From: Halocaridina rubra
Taxonomy: Eukaryota; Arthropoda; Malacostraca; Decapoda; Atyidae
Reading direction: 5' to 3'
Assembly (NCBI GenBank): GCA_037179515.1
Contig: JAXCGZ010019314.1
Coordinates: 1 to 64,000 of the forward strand
DNA: 64,000 nt
Part shown: in pieces, positions 51,845-63,852 of the stretch
How positions within the stretch are numbered: position 1 is the first letter of the stretch
Layout: the number at the start of each line of letters is the position of its first letter
The notes under the pieces: generated by a model
The model's input: only the letters and a program-made list of their open reading frames with translations
The model's database searches: none
What the model was told of the DNA's origin: nothing
Position numbers and translations under genes: made by a program

Positions 51845-51910
51845 GTGAGTGTATTTTGTATTTCTGTGTTTCTTATAGAAACTGACAGTTGCTTTTCTCT
51901 TTTTTTGCAG

Positions 51911-52717
51911 GATATAAGCATCGAAGTTCCAACCCAACAGCAGAAGTAGCAGAAGAGGAGGAGGGGTACGAACACGAGGAGGAGGTTGGCACTGACGCTG
52001 GGGGTGTCACAGTTGAAAGGAGTTGGGTGAAGGAGGACATAAGTTACCCTCCTCTACAACTGTTTGAGCATGTAGCAATGCCCATTATCAATGGCCCATT
52101 CTGGTTCTTCGCAAAGATGTTTGACATGGAACTCCTTGACCACCTTGTCTATAAGACGAACCTTTACGCAAGGCAAAGTGACCACAAAGATGACATTCAC
52201 GACAGAACAATCGGAGATGATTGTATTCCTCAGCATCCTCATCTACATGGGTGTGGTCCACACACCTTGCATTGAATATTACTGCGACACTGACACGAGG
52301 GTGCTCACTCATCTGTACAAAACTCCACTTCGTTCAAGATACTGGCCACTGAAGTCCTTTGGGTACTGCCTGGATGTCTGCATTGCTAATGCATGGCTGT
52401 TGTACAAGAGATATGTCACTAAACTTTCAGATAAACCCATGCCCCTAAAGAATTTTCGTCTCTCTATCTCCAGGTACTGTAGACTGCACGATAAATGTGC
52501 CTCTCCTGCTCCGGAGGTTGTTTGCAAAGTGACCATCCCAGTTAGAGTTCAGGGGTCACCAACAGTCCCACAGTCAGTCAGGGGTAATACCCTCAATAGA
52601 CATGTTCCCATCTTCACCCAAATGAGGCAGACATGCAAGCAGTGCTCAACAATGTTACTCTTTGATTTTTTTGCTATTTTGAATTTTGTATTTTGTGTTT
52701 TGTATTTTGTATACTAA
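51911..52717 (+). pseudogene. piggyBac transposase 3' exon, copy P2 (core deleted)
   Basis: Acceptor TTTTTTGCAG at 51901-51910. The first frame reads GYKHRSSNPTAEVAEEEEGY and NGPFWFFAKMFDMELLDHLV to NLYARQSDHKDD; the second frame (from 52091) carries FTTEQSEMIVFLSILIYMGV, IANAWLLYKRYVTKLSDKPM and NFRLSISRYCRL. It has the same frameshift and the same missing catalytic core as P1 and P3. The polyadenylation signal has changed to ACTAAA (about 52713). It shares RVQGSPTVP and CLDVCIANA with P3 rather than P1. Confidence 0.82.
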
Positions 52718-53218
52718 AGGTAAACAAATGAGTTACATTCTTATTCCCATATTTTATTATGTTTTATTTTTACATATATTCAATTTTCAATCGAGCGAAA
52801 GTTTTAAAAAATAGCAAAATTGTTTATAAAAACATATATTCTTTAAATCGGTAAAATAATAATGGTTGAAAAATATCCCAAATAAAAAAATAAATGGCAT
52901 AAATATAAAATAAAACATGCCAAACATAAAACATGCAATATTTATACAGATGACTTCAATAAAAACACTTTAGAATGCTTTAGAAAATAACCATAATTTG
53001 CTGAATGGCATTCCCTTGACATGCAAAGCATCCAAATTGGGACACTGCTGTCAAAAGTCGATTTCCCGTGAAACCGACAAAGATCCAGTTGAGGAAACTT
53101 TATTTTGGGGGTCTACACCCCCCATTTTGAAAAATGATCTAAGTAAAAACTTCTTAGAAAAAATTCTTCTTCAACATACTAAAAGCGTTTCTCCTTGACA
53201 TCATTATTTCTTTTAGTG

Positions 53219-53234
53219 CCTGTTAAAGGGTTAA
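53219..53234 (+). repeat. piggyBac 3' terminus and TTAA, unit 2
   Basis: CCTGTTAAAGGG then TTAA at 53231-53234. Confidence 0.8.
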
Positions 53235-53312
53235 GAAGCAAAACACATTGTTCCTCCCAGGGATATCAACCTTCATCCCAGCGTTCCTAGCAGGAGTAAC
53301 ATTAGCACCTGC

Positions 53313-53325
53313 ATCATTTCATATT
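53313..53325 (+). repeat. RTE target-site motif, unit 2
   Basis: ATCATTTCATATT before RTE copy R3. Confidence 0.75.
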
Positions 53326-53342
53326 AAGGCATCCGGCCATAA

Positions 53343-54705
53343 ATGTTTTGCCAAAATCAAAATATGGCCAGTACAGATAACGAGAATAATCACCATACTA
53401 GGGTGTTCCCCTTAGGCGACACGTTGGGGCTTCGCCTGACCCCTCCAGAAAGACAGCAAGGGCTACCCAGTCATGAGCAGGCTGGGTTAAAGAGGCAAGC
53501 TCGAGGGATAGTGTCAGAGGTGGAGCTGCAGGTGGGCACTCTTAATGTGGGGACGATGACTGGGAAGGGGCGAGAATTGGTGGACCTGATGGAGAGGAGG
53601 AGAATTGGAGTGCTGTGTGTGCAGGACACCAGGTGGAAAGGAATTAAGGAGAGGGAACTGGGTGAAGGTTGCAAATTGTTCTATAGTGGAGCAAATGAGG
53701 AAGGGAGGAATGGTGTATGAATAATACTATCCAAAGACCTGAAGGAAAGCTTACTTGGTGTGAAGAGAAAGAGTGACAGAATTTTGAGATTAAATTTGGG
53801 ACTGGGAGAAACGGCAGTCAATGTGATATGTGCCTATGCCCCACAAACTGGTTGTACAGCGGAGGTGAAGGATGCAATTTGGGAGAAGATGGACCAGGAG
53901 CTTAGAACAATTCCTATAAGGGAGAGGGTAATTTTAGGCGGAGATCTAAATGGCCATTTGGGAATTGGGAGGGCTGGGATAGGTAGAGTTCATTGGGGCT
54001 GGAGGTGGGTGAGGGAAATGAGGGGGGAGAGAGAGTGATTGATTTTGCAGTGGCATTTGATCTGACATTGATCGACACATTCTTTGAGAAAAAGGAAAAC
54101 AGATTGATTACATACAGTAGTGGTGGAAGGGAGAGCCAGATATATTTATTGTTATGTAGGAGAGACCATCTGAAGGAGATTAGCAATTGTAAAGATATAA
54201 ATGGGGAGAGTGTAACAGTGCAACATAGGCTAGTAGTAACTAACTGCAGGCTCAGGAAATGTAGGAAAAGCAAGAGGCCGAGGATGGAACCAAATATAAG
54301 GTGGTGGAGATTGAAAGATGCAGAGCTGAGAGCAATGTTTAAGGGAAGAGTGTTGGAAGTGATATGGTTGCAAGAAGACGTACAAGAATGGTGGACAGAG
54401 AATAGTAAGGTGATTTTGAGGGTTGGTGAGGAGGTACTTGGAAAGTCATCAGGAAGGAAACCCCAAAATGATAAAGAGTCATGGTGGTGGAATGAGGAAG
54501 TGCAAGAATGGGTGAAGAACAATAAAGAAGTTAAGAAAAAGGCAGATTTATCAGGCCTGAAGCAGGATAAATAGGAGTACAAGCAGGCAAAGAAGGAGGC
54601 AAGGAGAGCAGTAGCAAAAGCAAAGGCAGAGAAATTGAATGAAGTCTATGAAGAGCTGGAAACACCAGAGGTAGAGAAGAAAATATGGCGAATTACCAAG
54701 GCCTG
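53343..54705 (+). pseudogene. RTE endonuclease domain and linker, copy R3
   Basis: Frames 53343-53720, 53760-54038 and 53993-54574 cover the endonuclease; a stop lies at NGV* (53718-53720) and a frameshift near 54020. Motifs TLNVGT, VQDTRWKG (the catalytic Glu of PETKW has become Asp), YAPQTG and GGDLNGHLG are visible, and SQIYLLL replaces SQIDLLL, so two catalytic acids are altered. The linker ends at a TGA (54704-54706) that R4 shares. Confidence 0.83.
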
Positions 54706-54724
54706 AGATGCTGCAACCAAGGAC

Positions 54725-55939
54725 TTGACCCAAGTAAGACAAATAAAGGATAACTATGGAGTAGTTCTAGCAGATGACAATGAAATAAAAAGCAGATGGG
54801 AAACGTATTTTGAAGGATTACTGAATGAAGAGAACCCAAGTGCAGTGTTTGAAAATGGACTTCCAAATGAAGCAGTTACAACAACAGTGGCTAGAAGAGG
54901 GGTAGAGCGGGCAGTAAGGAAAATGAAAAATGGAAAGGCAGCAGGACCTGATAAGATGCCAGTGGAGATATGGAAGAGTCTTGCAGAGGAAGGCAAAGAT
55001 ATCTTGTGGGATTTAATGCAAAAGATCTTTAGCCAGGAAAAGATGCCAGAAGAATGGAGAGGAAGCTTAATCATTCCAATCTATAAAGGGAAGGGAAACA
55101 TTCAGGAGTGTGGAAACTATAGAGGTATAAAGTTGTTAAGTCATACTATGAGGATATGGGAGAAGATTATGGAGAGGAGACTCAGAGAGGTAACGACAAT
55201 TGGGGATGAACAGTTTGGCTTCATACCTGGAAGAGGGACAGTGGATGCCTTATTTGCCTTGAGACAAATGATGGAAAAGCATAAGGAGAAACAGAAAGGA
55301 CTGCATATGGTCTTTACTGACCTGGAAAAGGCATATGATCGAGTACCACGTCAAGAGGTGTGGAGGTGTATTAGAGAAAAGGGAGATCCCGAGAAATATG
55401 TAAGAATCATCCACGATATGTATGAGAGAGCAGAGGCAAATGTTAAGAGCAGTATGGGCTTGATGAAAAGTCTCTCAGTAAATGTTGGTCTTCATCAAGG
55501 GTCTGCTTTGAGTCCATATCTATTTGATCTGATCTTGGATGTAGTAACCCAGGGTATTAGAGATCAGTCTCCATGGTGTATGCTCTTTGCAAATGACATT
55601 GTACTGTGTAGCAACAGACGAGAGGTAGTGGAGGAGAAGCTTGAGGAGTGGAGAAGAGTGATGGAGGATAGAGGACTGAAAATCAGCAGGAAGAAGACAC
55701 AGTACTTGAGGATGAGAGATGATGAGGATGGGGAGGTCAATTTGCAGGGGAAGGTGTTGAAAAGAGTTGAAAAGTTCAAGTATCTAGGATCAACAGTAGC
55801 AGAGGATGATGACCTACAGTCAGAAATAACCCACAGAATACAAGCGGGATGGAAGAACTGGAAGAAAGTGTCTGAGGTGCTGTGCGACAGGACAATAGGG
55901 ATTAAGTTGAGGGGTAAAGTGCATAAGACAGTTGTGTGA
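54725..55939 (+). pseudogene. RTE reverse transcriptase, copy R3 (motif C FAND)
   Basis: A 404-codon uninterrupted frame spanning the fingers and palm: KAAGPDKMPVEIWKSLAEEG, IIPIYKGKGNIQECGNYRGI, DLEKAYDRVPRQ (motif A), GLHQGSALSPYLFDL and LFANDIVLCSNRRE. The first catalytic Asp of the FADD box is Asn (codon AAT, 55592-55594), which should abolish polymerisation. It ends with TGA at RPAM (55937); the C-terminal WYGHVIGRDEQYVGRRV and GRPKHRWMDCINDD segments follow in the next frame (55936-56340). Confidence 0.85.
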
Positions 55940-56399
55940 CCTGCGATGATGTATGGAGCAGAGACATGGGCAATAAAGAAGACATAAGAGAAAAAACTGG
56001 ATGTGGCAGAGATGAGGATGTAGAGATGATGTGTTGGGTGATAAGAAGCGATAAGATCAGAAACGAGGTAATTAGAGGTACCTCAAAAGTTAGAAAAATA
56101 TCAGATAAGATACAAGAAAGTAGACTAAGATGGTATGGTCATGTCATTGGGAGGGATGAACAGTATGTTGGGAGGAGGGTGATGGGAATGGATATACAGG
56201 GTAGGAGAAGGAGAGGGAGACCAAAGCATAGGTGGATGGATTGCATCAATGACGACCTGAGGTCTAAAGGTTTGTTGGGTGATGAGGTATGGGACAGAAA
56301 CAAATGGAGAAATCTGGCCAGAAATATCGACCCCACATAAAAGTTGGAAAGGATGTATACAAGAAGAAGAGTGTGAGTGTGTTTTGTATTTGTTTCATC

Positions 56400-56535
<136 letters not shown>

Positions 56536-56604
56536 GTGAGAATATTTTGTATTTCTCTATTTTTTATAGAAATTGATTTGTTTTTTTTTTTTGTTTTTTT
56601 GCGG

Positions 56605-57407
56605 GTTCTAAGCAATGAGGTTTCAACCCAACAGCAGAAGTAGCAGAAGAGGAGGAGGGGTAGGAACAAGATGAGGAGGTTGGCACTGACGCTGTGTGTG
56701 TCACAGTTGAAAGGAGTTGGGTGAAGGAGGACATAAGTTACACTCCTCTACAGCCATTTGAGCATGCAGCAATGCCCATTATCAATGACCAATTCTGGTT
56801 CTTCGCAAAGATATTTGACATGGAACTCCTGACTACCTTGTCTATCAGATGAACCTTTATGCAAGGCAAAGTGACCACAAAGACGACCTTCGCGACAGAA
56901 CAATCGGAGATGATTGTATTCCTCAGCATCCTCATCTACATGGGTGTGCTCCACTCACCTTGCATTGAATATTACTGGGACACTCACACGAGGGTGCTCA
57001 CTCATTTGTACAAAACTAAACTTCGTTTAAGATACTGGCCACTGAAGTCCTTTGGGTACTGCCTGGATGTCTGCATTGCAAATGCATTACTGTTGTATAA
57101 GAGAGATGTCACTAAACTTTCAGATAAACCCATGCCCCTGAAGCATTTTCATCTCTCTATCTCCAGGTACTGTAGACTGCACGAGAAATGTGCCTCTCCT
57201 GATCCGGAGGTTGTTTGCAAAGTGACCATCCCAGTTAGAGTTCAGGGGTCACCAACAGTCCCACTGTCAGTCAGGGGTAATACCCTCAATAGACATGTTC
57301 CCATCTTCACCCCCATGAGGCGGACATGCAAGCAGTGCTCAACAATGTTACTCTTTGATTTTTTTGCTATTTTGAATTTTGTATTTTGTGTTTTATATTT
57401 TGTATAA
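56605..57407 (+). pseudogene. piggyBac transposase 3' exon, copy P3 (core deleted)
   Basis: Aligned with P1 and P2, but the acceptor reads TTTGCGG instead of TTTGCAG, so the invariant AG is lost. The frame 56859-57407 carries FATEQSEMIVFLSILIYMGV and ALLLYKRDVTKLSDKPMP; the upstream acidic part has extra frameshifts. AATAAA at 57407-57412. Same core deletion as its sisters. Confidence 0.8.
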
Positions 57408-57910
57408 TAAAGATAAACAAAAGAGTTACATTCTCATTTCCTTATTTGATTATGTTTTATTTTTACATATATTCAATTTTCAATTGAGGGAAAGTTTTAA
57501 AAAATAGCAAAATTGTTAATAAAAACATATATCCTTTTAATCGGTAAAATAATAATGGTTGAAAAATATCTCAAATAAAAAAATAAATGGCATAAATATA
57601 AAATAAAACATGCCAAACATAAAATATGCAATATTTATACAGAAAACTTCAATAAAAACATTTTAGATTGCTTTAGAAAATAACCATAATTTGTTGAAAG
57701 ATATTCCCTTGACATGCAAAGCATCCAAATTGGGACACTGCTGTCAAAAGTCGATTTCCCGTGAAACCGACAAAGATCCAGTTGAGGATACTTTGTTTTG
57801 GGGGTCTACACCCCCCATTTTGAAAAATGTTCTAAGTAAAAACTTTTTAGAAAAATTCTTCTTCAAAATACTAAAAGCGTTTCTCCTTGACATCATTATT
57901 TCTTATAGTG

Positions 57911-57926
57911 CCTGTTAAAGGGTTAA
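57911..57926 (+). repeat. piggyBac 3' terminus and TTAA, unit 3
   Basis: CCTGTTAAAGGG then TTAA at 57923-57926. Confidence 0.8.
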
Positions 57927-58004
57927 GAAGCAAAACATATTGTTCCTCCCAGGGATATCAACCTTCATCCCAGGGTTCCCAGCAGGAATAACATTAGCAC
58001 CTGC

Positions 58005-58017
58005 ATTATTTCATATT
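58005..58017 (+). repeat. Target-site duplication before RTE R4
   Basis: ATTATTTCATATT; differs by one base from ATCATTTCATATT after the element (61046-61058). Confidence 0.8.
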
Positions 58018-58061
58018 AAGGCATCCGGCCATAAATTTTGCCAAAATGAAAATATGGCCAG

Positions 58062-59382
58062 TACAGATAACGAGAATAATCACCATACTAGGGTGTTCCC
58101 CTTAGGCGATGCATTGGGGCTTCGCCTGACCCTTCCAGAAAGACAGCAAGGGCAGGCTGGGTTAAAGAGGCAAGCTCGCGGGAGAGTGTCAGAAGTGGTG
58201 CTGCAGGTGGGCACTCTTAATGTGGGGACGATGACTGGGAAGGGGCGAGAATTGGTGGACCTGATGGAGAGGAGGAGAATTGGAGTGCTGTGTGTGCAGG
58301 ACACCAGGTGGAAAGGAAATAAGGTGAGGGAACTGGGTGAGGGTTGAAAATTGTTCTATTGTAGAGCAAACGAGGAAGGGAGGAATGGCGTAGGAATAAT
58401 ACTATCCAACGACCTGAAGGAAAGCTTACTTGGTGTGAATAGAAAGAGTGACAGAATTATGAGTTTAAAGCTGGGACTGGGAGAAACGGTAGTCAATGTG
58501 GTATGTGCCTATGCCCCACAAACTGGTTGTACAGCAGAGATGAAGGAGGCATTTTGGGAGGGGGTTGACCAGGAGCTTAGAACAATTCCTATAAGGGAGA
58601 GGATAATTTTGGCAGGAGATCTAAATGGCTACTTGGGAATAGGGAGGGCTGGGATTGGTAGAGTTCATGGGGGCTGGGGGGTGGGAAAGAGAAATGAGGG
58701 GGGAGAGAGAGTGATTGATTTTGCAGTGGCATTTGATCTGGCATTGATCAACACATTCTTTGAGAAAAAGGAAAACAGACTGATTACATACAGTAGTGGT
58801 GGAAGGGTGAGCCAGATAGATTTATTCTTGTGTAGGAGAGACCATCTGAAGGAGATTAGCAATTGTAAAGTAATAAATGGGGAGAGTGTAACAGTGCAAC
58901 ATAGGCTAGTAGTAAATAATTGCAGGCTCAGAAAATGTAGGAAAAGTAAAAAGCCAAGGATGGACTCAAAGATAAAGTGGTGGAAATTGAAAGATACAGA
59001 GCTGAGAGCAATGTTTAAGGGAAGAGTGTTGGAAGCAATAAGGTTGCATGAAGATGTACACGAATGGTGGACTGAGAATAGTAAGGTGATTTTGAGGGTT
59101 GGTGAGGAGGTACTTGGAAAGTCATCAGGAAGGAAACCCCAAAATGATAAAGAGTCATGGTGGTGGGATGAGGAAGTGCATGAATGGGTGAAGAACAAGA
59201 AAGAAGTTAAGAAAAAGGCAGATTTATCAGGTCTGGAGCAGGATAAAGATGATTACAAGCAGGCAAAGAAGGAGGTAAAGAGAGCAGTGGCAAAAGCAAA
59301 GGCAGAGAAATTGAATGAAGTCTATGAAGATCTGGAAACGCCAGAGGGAGAGAAGAAAATATGGCGAATTACCAAGGCCTGA
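58062..59382 (+). pseudogene. RTE endonuclease domain and linker, copy R4
   Basis: The ATG of MASTDNENNHH (about 58048) opens the frame. One TGA at 58346 splits 57940-58347 from the 343-codon frame 58351-59382, which runs through YAPQTGC, LAGDLNGYLGIGRAG, SQIDLFLCRRDHL and VTVQHRLVV and on into the linker to the shared TGA (59380-59382). The catalytic Glu position reads QDTRWKG as in R3. Confidence 0.82.
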
Positions 59383-59400
59383 GATGCTGCAACCAAGGAC

Positions 59401-61014
59401 TTGACCCAAGTAAGACAAATAAAGGATAACTATGGAGTAGTTCTAGCAGATGACAATGAAATAAAAAGCAGATGGGAAACGTATTTTGAAGGATTACTGA
59501 ATGAAGAGAACCCAAGTGCAGTGTTTGAAAATGGACTTCCAAATGAAGCAGTTACAACAACAGTAGCTAGAAGAGCGGTAGAGACGGCAGTAAGGAAAAT
59601 GAAAAATGGAAAGGCAGCAGGACCTGATAAGATGCCAGTGGAGGTATGGAAGAGTCTTGCAGAGGAAGGCAAAGATATCTTGTGGGACTTAATGCAAAAG
59701 ATCTTTAGCCAGGAAAAGATGCCAGAGTAATGGAGAGGAAGCTTAATCATCCCAATCTATAAAGGGAAGGGAGACATTCAGAAGTATGGAAACTATAGAG
59801 GTATAAAGTTGTTAAGTCATACTATGAGGATATGGGAGAAGATTATGGAGAGGAGAGTCAGAGAGGTAATGACAATTGGGGATGAACAGTTTGGCTTCAT
59901 GCCTGGAAGAGGGACAGTGGATGCCTTATTTGCCTTGATACAAATGATGGAAAAGGATGAGGAGAAACAGAAAAAACTGCATATGGTCTTTATTGACCTG
60001 GAAAAGGCATATGATCGAGTACCACTTCAAGAGGTGTGGAGGTGTATTAGAGAAAAGGGAGATCCCGAGAAATATGTAAGAATCATCTCAGATATGTATG
60101 AGAGGGCAAAGGCAAATGTTAAGAGCAGTGTGGGCTTGATGAAAAGTCTCTCAGTAAATGTTGGTCTTCATCAAGGGTCTGCTTTGAGTCCATATCTATT
60201 TGATCTGGTCTTGAATGTAGTAACCCAGGGTATTAGAGATCAGTCTCCATGGTGTATGCTCTTTGCAAATGACATTGTACTGTGTAGCAACAGACGAGAG
60301 GTAGTGGAGGAGAAGCTTGAGGAGTGAAGAGTGATTGAGGATAGAGGACTGAAAATCAGCAGGGAGAAGACACAGTACTTGAGGCTGAGAGATGATGAGG
60401 ATGGGAGGTCAATTTGCAGGGGAAGGTGTTGAAAAGAGTTGAAAAGTTCAAGTATTTGGGATCAACAGTGGCAGAGGATGGTGACCTAGAGTCGGAAATA
60501 ACCCACAGAATACAAGTGGGATGGAAGAACTGGAAGAAAGTGTCTGGGGTGCTGTGCGACAGGACAATAGGGATTAAGTTGAGGGGTAAAGTTCATAAGA
60601 CTCTTGTGAGACCTGCGATGATGTATGGAGCAGAGACATGGGCAATAAAGAATACACAAGAGAAAACACTGGATGTGGCAGAGATGAGGATGTTGAGATG
60701 GATGTGTTGGGTGACAAGAAGCGATAAGATCAGAAACGAGGTAATTAGAGGTACCTCAAAAGTTAGAGAAATATCAGATAAGATACATGAAAGTAGACTA
60801 AGATGGTATGGTCATGTCGTTAGGAGGGATGAACAGTATGTTGGGAGGAGGGTGCTGGAAATGGATATACAGGGTAGGAGAAGGAGAGGGAGACCAAAGC
60901 GTAGGTGGATGGATTGCATCAATGATGACCTGAGGTCTAAAGGTATGTTGGGTGATGAGGTATAGGACAGAAACAAATGGAGAAAACTGCCCAGAAACAT
61001 CGACCCCACATAAA
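59401..61014 (+). pseudogene. RTE reverse transcriptase, copy R4 (motif C FAND)
   Basis: Frames 59401-59730, 59809-60327 and 60414-60965. Motif A FIDLEKAYDRVPLQ, GLHQGSALSPYLFDL, and LFANDIVL with the same Asp-to-Asn change as R3 (60268-60270). The C-terminal block MMYGAETWAIKNTQEKTLDV and GRRRRGRPKRRWMDCINDD is well preserved. A TAA near 59730, a small deletion near 60326 and one near 60405 break the frame. Confidence 0.83.
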
Positions 61015-61045
61015 AAGTGGGAAAAGATGTAGATAAAGAAGAAGA

Positions 61046-61058
61046 ATCATTTCATATT
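61046..61058 (+). repeat. Target-site duplication after RTE R4
   Basis: ATCATTTCATATT, directly following the GAA tail, then unique sequence. Confidence 0.8.
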
Positions 61059-62410
61059 CTACTTCTTTATTATTCGATATTCACAATTGTTTTTTTAAAA
61101 CAAACATTAACTACAGTTCCCTTGCATTCTAAAATCCATATCATAATTTCTCTAATACTTGCACCGTTCATATATTTTATACCTTATTTCAAATGAAGCC
61201 CATCTCCAAAGCTAAAAGGACAAATTGTAATGTACTTCTTAAAGATTTCTTTATTGCCGTTGTGCAGTAGTAGATCTTTTGAACTTAAATAGGACTGACC
61301 AGGACAGTTTCATGATAATTCTTCCTTCAGTTACGGTTCTTTTACTATGCCTACATCTAAGCAGATCATTCTGGCGTACTCGTTACACATATCTTATTAC
61401 CCCCTCACATCTGAAATGTCACAACATTCTCCATCTATTTGTTTGGGCTTTCTTTCCAATCATCGGGGGCTTAGGCCTAATGAGAGTATTACTGTCTTCC
61501 ATTCCAGTGTCACACTCATAAAACAATTATTATTGTTGTAAACTGAGGACAGTTACCAGTCTAGTTTAACTTTCAGCAATTGCTTTTAGATCCATCTCTT
61601 CGTTAACAAGAGAGGAGATTGACACTGTCAGTAGCATTTCTCAATACCCTTCTAATAGCAATTATTATTTCTATTTATATGTTAACTTTTGGGCAGTTAC
61701 AACACATACAAATACGAATATACTGTGACCAATGCTAACAGTAAACTGCACTGAACACGAGATGAAAGAACAATTGCCTCAAAGGGATACTAGATTTCCG
61801 AACATCTGGGCAACACTCAAGCTCCAGATGCAGCGTAGGCGTGGTCAGACACGCAGTACACACTTGTGGTTGCAGTCGTGAAGTCAAACAGATGTAAGTT
61901 GAAGAATAACTGTATGCTAATCCTCAGGGTTTTGTAATGATATGGGATCAATTAGTTCCAAGTTACAGGAAGTTCTATATAATTATAGAAATATTTCATT
62001 AATTCTGGATACAGTTTGCAATTAAGTAGTCATACCCTCTAGTTTATATAACTAATGTACAGTATATTGTTTTCGTAGTTTTTCCAAGGTTAATTACATA
62101 CGATGGCTAATATCGGTAATGCTTAATGAAAGATGAAAGACAGTTATATTTCATATTGAACACAATATCTTCCTTCTATACACATAACCAGAATTTAACA
62201 AAATATACACAAGAGAGTTATAAGAAGATGTTAAGTACTAAAAGATCTATCTTAATATATATTCTATAATCAAGACACGATGTAGTATAATATGGAAATT
62301 AAAATGTTTTCCTTATAAATTCCCTTCATATTTCCTAAACATTTTTGCTTCTTTACTTCTCTATGAACAACATTATTGGTATGACTAACAACTAAAGTTC
62401 AGAAAATTGT
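61059..62410. other. Unique AT-rich sequence, downstream of the glutaredoxin gene
   Basis: No coding signal or RNA gene recognised apart from a short Jockey-like tail. The right part is likely intergenic DNA downstream of the glutaredoxin 3' UTR. Confidence 0.5.
61455..61527 (+). mobile_element. Possible Jockey-like 3' tail fragment
   Basis: TAATGAGAGTATTACTGTCT and then AGTGTCACACTCATAAAA resemble the 3' terminus of element J1 (reverse complement of 14683-14725). Short and diverged. Confidence 0.4.
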
Positions 62411-62416
62411 TTTATT
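62411..62416 (-). terminator. Polyadenylation signal of the glutaredoxin gene
   Basis: AATAAA on the minus strand, 92 nt after the stop codon; the first such signal downstream. Confidence 0.6.
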
Positions 62417-62507
62417 ACACTGATAAAGTTATATAAATAGTTTTGCACACAGTTCAAAAACTTGGCAGTAGAATACTATATACTAGTAGTAAAATGTAAC
62501 TATGATG

Positions 62508-62621
62508 TTAAGGAACTCCACTGCATTGCTTAACCATTTCTGCTAATTTTCCTTCTTTGTATAACTGCCTGGTCTCTGAACCTCCTCCTATACATTCACC
62601 GCCAACAAACACTCGAGGTAC
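62508..62621 (-). CDS. Glutaredoxin, last coding exon
   Basis: Minus-strand exon of 38 codons ending in TAA (62510-62508). It reads VPRVFVGGECIGGGSETRQL and then YKEGKLAEMVKQCSGVP. This is the C-terminal third of a dithiol-type glutaredoxin: the T-V-P motif with the cis-Pro that contacts glutathione (VP at the exon start), strand beta-4 (RVFVGG), the GG(G)SET loop that binds the glutathione gamma-glutamyl group, and the final helix. Glutaredoxins reduce protein and glutathione mixed disulfides in the cytosol or mitochondria. The acceptor CAG|GTA is preceded by the (TTA)n tract. The CxxC active-site exon is not in the window, so it must lie beyond 64000. A fusion protein ending in a glutaredoxin domain is possible. 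Codon use and intact reading contrast with all surrounding repeats. Confidence 0.8.
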   Translation of the reverse strand, partial: VPRVFVGGECIGGGSETRQLYKEGKLAEMVKQCSGVP

Positions 62622-62623
62622 CT

Positions 62624-62624
<1 letters not shown>

Positions 62625-62709
<85 letters not shown>
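62625..62709. repeat. (AAT)n microsatellite abutting a splice acceptor
   Basis: About 28 units; on the minus strand (TTA)n CAG leads directly into the glutaredoxin exon. Confidence 0.95.
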
Positions 62710-62879
62710 CAACCTTCATTATTATTATAGTTATTGCTATTATTAGAGATATTATATTACTCCCTAATAAGTTGCATCCTGCTCGTAATTATCTTGCACG
62801 TGTACTGTATACGCTAAATATATGTGGCCCGCCGGGGTAAATTAGTCTGACAAATATGTTTCACAGCATATAAATCAAG

Positions 62880-63852
62880 AAGAGAAGAGTTAGTAGTGGA
62901 GTTCCACAGGGTTCAGTATTAGGGCCACTTTTGTTCCTTGTATATGTAAATGACCTACCAGAGTCTGGAATTTCATTCATGAATATGTTTGTAGATGATG
63001 CAAAGATTGTGAAGATAATAAGAAACCAGAACAATGGTAGAGAACTTCAGGAAGATCTAAATAGTGGTCAGAAAAGTGGCTTATGAAATTCAATACTTCA
63101 AAATGTAAGGTAAGAGAATGGGTACAAATGCAAGAAGGCCCAAGCTTGACTACTTGGTGGCAGGAGTAGAACTTCAGGAGACAGACAATGAGAGACTTCT
63201 AGGAGTAAACATACTGGCCGATATGTCTCCAGAAATCCAAATAAATGGCATAGTAAGGGCAGCATATGCTTTCTTAGCAATTGTAAGGGTAGCCTTCAGG
63301 CACATGGACAAGGAAATGTTCAGAAATATTTATGTAACCTATGTGATGCCAAAACTTGAATATGCAATCCCCTTTTGGAATCCGCACTTGAAAAAGCACG
63401 TAGTTAAGCAGGAAAAAGTTCAAAGACATGCCACAAAACTGGCGCCAGAAATACGCAATCTCAGTTATGATGAGAGGCTGAGGGAATTAGACTTACCATA
63501 ACTCGAATCTAGAAGACTGAAGGGGGGATATGGTGACAGTTTTAAAAATCCTTCATGGTTATGATAGCGTGGATAGGGATCGATATTTTGATATGGCTGG
63601 CACTAGAACTAGAGGTCATAGTTTGAAGCTTTGTAAGAAAACTTCTTTGCAGGATATAAGGAAGTACTTTTTTAGTGTAAGAGTAGTTGATAACTGGAAT
63701 TCGATAAGCGAGGAGGTAGTTAATGCTAACTCAATCCATAGTTTGAAGGACATATATGATAAGTATCACTAAGTACAAAATGAAACCGATCAGGAGATGA
63801 GAAGTTACGAGTTTGGGGCTCTTTGTCGTAAGCACAATTAGGTAATTACAGT
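62880..63852 (+). mobile_element. CR1/L2-like LINE copy C9, 3' fragment
   Basis: Starts at the motif B loop (AGTGGAGTTCCACAGGGTTC) and ends with CACAATTAGGTAATTACA. Frames 63118-63501 and 63530-63772 give the post-ADD region, FWNPHLKKHVVKQEKVQRHA and the C-terminal block VDNWNSISEEVVNANSIHS. It lies in the intron upstream of the glutaredoxin last exon, opposite in strand. Little diverged from C4. Confidence 0.87.

Larger units (their letters stand above)
53326..56370 (+). mobile_element. RTE-like LINE R3 (full-length structure)
   Basis: Same extent as R2 and R4, ending in a GAA tail that joins the GTGTGAGTGTG spacer. Confidence 0.85.
58018..61045 (+). mobile_element. RTE-like LINE R4, last copy, with TSD
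   Basis: The only RTE copy that retains both flanking 13-bp motifs, so its ends define the family: start AAGGCATCCGGCC, end GATAAAGAAGAAGA. Length about 3.03 kb. Confidence 0.88.

Noticed and set aside
61279..61541. 80- and 64-codon frames as a membrane protein
   Set aside because: Overlapping frames, no conserved motif, and part of the region resembles a Jockey-like 3' tail.
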